DNA from: Streptomyces hoynatensis
GTDB lineage: Bacteria > Actinomycetota > Actinomycetes > Streptomycetales > Streptomycetaceae
DNA length: 64,000 nucleotides
Direction of reading: 5' to 3'
Assembly (NCBI RefSeq): GCF_003626535.1
Contig: NZ_RBAL01000008.1
Location: forward strand, 1 to 64,000
Part shown: positions 43,343 through 64,000 of the stretch, piece by piece
Position numbering within the stretch: the stretch's first letter is position 1
How the letters are laid out: every line of letters begins with the position of its first letter
Position numbers and translations under genes: made by a program
The notes under the pieces: generated by a model
What the model was told of the DNA's origin: nothing
Database searches by the model: none
What the model saw: only the letters and a program-made list of their open reading frames with translations

Positions 43343-44527
43343 ATGTCGACTGTCGAGACGAATCCTCCGGTTGCCCCGTACTTCATGCGGCAGCCGGGCA
43401 AGCCGTTCCCCCCGCCGGAATACGCCGACTTCAGAAAGCTGAACGGGCTGGCGCAGGTGGCGCTGCCCTCGGGCGGCCGGGCGTGGCTGATCACCAGGCA
43501 CGAGGACGTCAGGGCGGTGCTGACCGACCCGCGCATCAGCTCCGACCCGTCCCGTGAGGGCTTCCCGCGGCCGACGGCGACGGCGGGCGTGCCGACGCCG
43601 CACGAGGTGCCGGGCTGGTTCGTGGGCAGCGACGCGCCCGACCACACGCGGCTGCGCAAGGCGCTGATCTCCGAGTTCACCATTCGCCGGATGAAGGCGA
43701 TCCAGGGCACGGTCGAGGAGATCGTCGACGGCTGCATCGACCGGATGCTGGCCGACGGCAAGCGGGAGGCCGACCTGGTCAACGACTTCGCGCTGGCCGT
43801 GCCCTCGCTGGTGATCGCCACGATGCTCGGGGTGCCGCCGGCCGACCGGAAGTTCTTCGAGGCGCAGAGCAAGGTCCTGGTGACCATCAGCTCGGAGGAC
43901 GAGAAGCGCGCCGACGCCAGCCGGCAGGTGCACCGCTACCTGAACCGGCTGATCGCGCTGCGCCGCAAGCGGCCCGCCGACGACATGATCAGCAGGCTGG
44001 TGGCGAGCGGGCAGGTGACGGACCGGGAGATCCCGGGCGTGGCGATGCTGCTGCTGATCGCGGGCCACGAGACGACGGCGAACAACATCTCGCTGGGCGC
44101 GGTGACGCTGATGCAGAACCCGCAGTGGATCGGCGACCCGCGGATCGTCGAGGAGCTGCTGCGGTACCACTCGGTGGCCGACCTGGTCCTGATGCGGGCC
44201 GTGCTGGAGGACATCGAGATCGGCGGCCAGCTGGTGCGCAAGGGCGAGGGCCTGGTGCTGCTCGTGGCCGGCGCCAACCACGACGACGCCGTCTTCGAAC
44301 GGGCCGGCGAGTTCGACCCCTCCAGGTCCGCCCAGGGGCATGTGGCCTTCGGCTACGGCGTGCACCAGTGCCTGGGGCAGAACCTGGTGCGGATCGAGAT
44401 GGAGGTGGCCTACCGCAAGCTCTTCGAGCGGATTCCGACCCTGGAGGTCGCCGCGCCCATCGCGACGCTGCCGTACAAGTACGACGGCGTGCTCTTCGGC
44501 CTGCACAACCTGCCGGTCCGCTGGTAG
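43343..44527 (+). CDS. Cytochrome P450, bacterial class I
   Basis: A soluble 394-aa monooxygenase that likely hydroxylates or epoxidises the polyketide. The I-helix oxygen-binding motif AGHETT is at 240-245, the ExxR pair is Glu271-Arg274, and the heme loop FGYGVHQCLG carries the cysteine ligand Cys343. It resembles CYP105/107-type macrolide tailoring P450s in length and loop. ATG 43343 is preferred, with GGAAG seven bases upstream; an in-frame start 25 codons earlier has no such site. It is followed 48 bases later by its ferredoxin and is divergent from the LAL activator. Substrate and position are unknown. Confidence 0.93.
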   Translation: MSTVETNPPVAPYFMRQPGKPFPPPEYADFRKLNGLAQVALPSGGRAWLITRHEDVRAVLTDPRISSDPSREGFPRPTATAGVPTPHEVPGWFVGSDAPDHTRLRKALISEFTIRRMKAIQGTVEEIVDGCIDRMLADGKREADLVNDFALAVPSLVIATMLGVPPADRKFFEAQSKVLVTISSEDEKRADASRQVHRYLNRLIALRRKRPADDMISRLVASGQVTDREIPGVAMLLLIAGHETTANNISLGAVTLMQNPQWIGDPRIVEELLRYHSVADLVLMRAVLEDIEIGGQLVRKGEGLVLLVAGANHDDAVFERAGEFDPSRSAQGHVAFGYGVHQCLGQNLVRIEMEVAYRKLFERIPTLEVAAPIATLPYKYDGVLFGLHNLPVRW

Positions 44528-44575
44528 TTGCGGGCAGGCGGCTCTTTTCGATCAGTGACGACGGAGGAACAACCC

Positions 44576-44773
44576 ATGGTTCGCATCAGTGTGGACACCG
44601 GCACGTGCGTCGGGGCGGCGCAGTGCGTCCTTGCCGCGGAGGAGCTTTTCGACCAGGACGACGACGGCATCGTCACCCTGCTGAACGCGAACCCGGAGGG
44701 CGAGGCGGTGAAGGCCGCGCGGGTGGCCGCCGAGTCCTGCCCCTCGCGGTCGATCACGCTCCACGAGGACTGA
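44576..44773 (+). CDS. 3Fe-4S ferredoxin
   Basis: A 65-aa electron carrier for the P450 just upstream. Cysteines at 11, 17 and 55 (CVGAAQC then SCPSRSI) match the one-cluster 3Fe-4S ferredoxins paired with actinomycete P450s; Ala14 replaces a fourth ligand. GGAGG lies eight bases before ATG 44576. It is co-transcribed with the P450. The matching ferredoxin reductase is not in the window. Confidence 0.93.
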   Translation: MVRISVDTGTCVGAAQCVLAAEELFDQDDDGIVTLLNANPEGEAVKAARVAAESCPSRSITLHED

Positions 44774-44817
44774 CCGGGACGCCGGCGCGGACCCGGCCAG
44801 GACCCGCCGAGAACCAC

Positions 44818-44857
44818 GGCCCCCGGGCCGGGCGCGCCACCGCGCCCGCCGGGGGCC
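44818..44857 (+). terminator. Hairpin after the ferredoxin
   Basis: GGCCCCCGG...GGGCGCG pairs with CGCGCCCGCCGGGGGCC across a four-base loop, with a two-base bulge. It begins 45 bases past the ferredoxin stop. A strong stem without a U-tract. Confidence 0.55.
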
Positions 44858-44985
44858 TTCCGCTGCCCGCGGGCGCTTCCCGCCGCCCGCCGTGGCCCGG
44901 CCGCCCGCCCGCGAGGGCCCCGGGCCCGCGAGGGCCGGGGGGTCGCGGGGGCCGGGGGACGCGGGTCGCGGGGCGGGACAGCGGA

Positions 44986-45031
44986 ACGCGGGGGCGGCAC
45001 CCGGGTGAGGGTTCGGGTGCCGCCCCCGCGT
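44986..45031. terminator. Perfect 18-bp hairpin between convergent operons
   Basis: Arms 44986-45003 and 45014-45031 pair exactly around a ten-base loop. It begins 14 bases past the stop of the terminal PKS gene, and also faces the P450-ferredoxin operon, so it can act in both directions. Confidence 0.7.
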
Positions 45032-45044
45032 GCGCGTGGCGCGG

Positions 45045-50351
<5,307 letters not shown>

Positions 50352-50388
50352 CGCGGGGCGAACCTTCCTAATCAGCGGCAGTCCGGGG

Positions 50389-64000
<13,612 letters not shown>

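Overview
This window is very GC-rich DNA from an actinomycete, most likely Streptomyces or a close relative. The codon use, the type I modular polyketide synthase (PKS) style, and the LAL, XRE and NarL regulators, ricin-type lectin and DUF4240 proteins all fit. About 49 of the 64 kb is PKS, all on the minus strand and in two blocks. The two blocks enclose about 14.5 kb of tailoring, regulatory and passenger genes.

Left block (1-30541, transcribed leftwards). The first gene (22460-30541) encodes a loading unit: an acyl-CoA-ligase-like adenylation domain, a dead ketoreductase and an ACP. It continues into extension module 1 (KS-AT-KR-ACP). The next gene (22429 to beyond base 1) carries at least five modules. 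The first four are complete KS-AT-DH-KR-ACP modules, and the fifth is cut inside its AT by the window edge. AT motifs give malonyl for module 1, then methylmalonyl, malonyl, malonyl and methylmalonyl. The expected chain is a carboxylic-acid starter, then a hydroxyl, then a methyl-branched conjugated polyene. One KR in this stretch lacks its catalytic serine.

Right block (45045-64000, also leftwards) is the end of the assembly line. A gene entering from the right edge ends with a fully reducing module (DH-ER-KR-ACP visible), a KS-AT-KR-ACP module and a KS-AT-DH-KR-ACP module whose DH has lost its catalytic histidine. A separate terminal gene follows (KS-AT-KR-ACP-thioesterase). The visible C-terminal part of the product should be a saturated unit followed by three hydroxylated acetate units, released by the thioesterase as a macrolactone or acid. 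The middle of the assembly line must lie outside the window.

Interior (30.5-45 kb). A flavin hydroxylase of the MhpA type is divergent from the loading gene, across a promoter with a dyad very like the PAS-LuxR (PimM-type) operator. A P450 plus its 3Fe-4S ferredoxin is divergent from a LAL-family LuxR activator, across an intergenic region with two similar half-sites. Between these lie a secreted lectin, a DUF4240 protein, a zinc-ribbon protein, a broken NarL-type response regulator, and a lower-GC stretch (about 32.94-37.3 kb). That stretch holds a truncated HAD phosphatase, an XRE regulator with a divergent small ORF, a Nudix hydrolase and an unrecognised protein. It looks like a recombined or inserted segment.

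I cannot name the product. A ligase-primed PKS, a phenol-hydroxylase-like flavoenzyme and a polyene segment together suggest an aromatic or cyclic acid starter. That is inference, not something the sequence proves.
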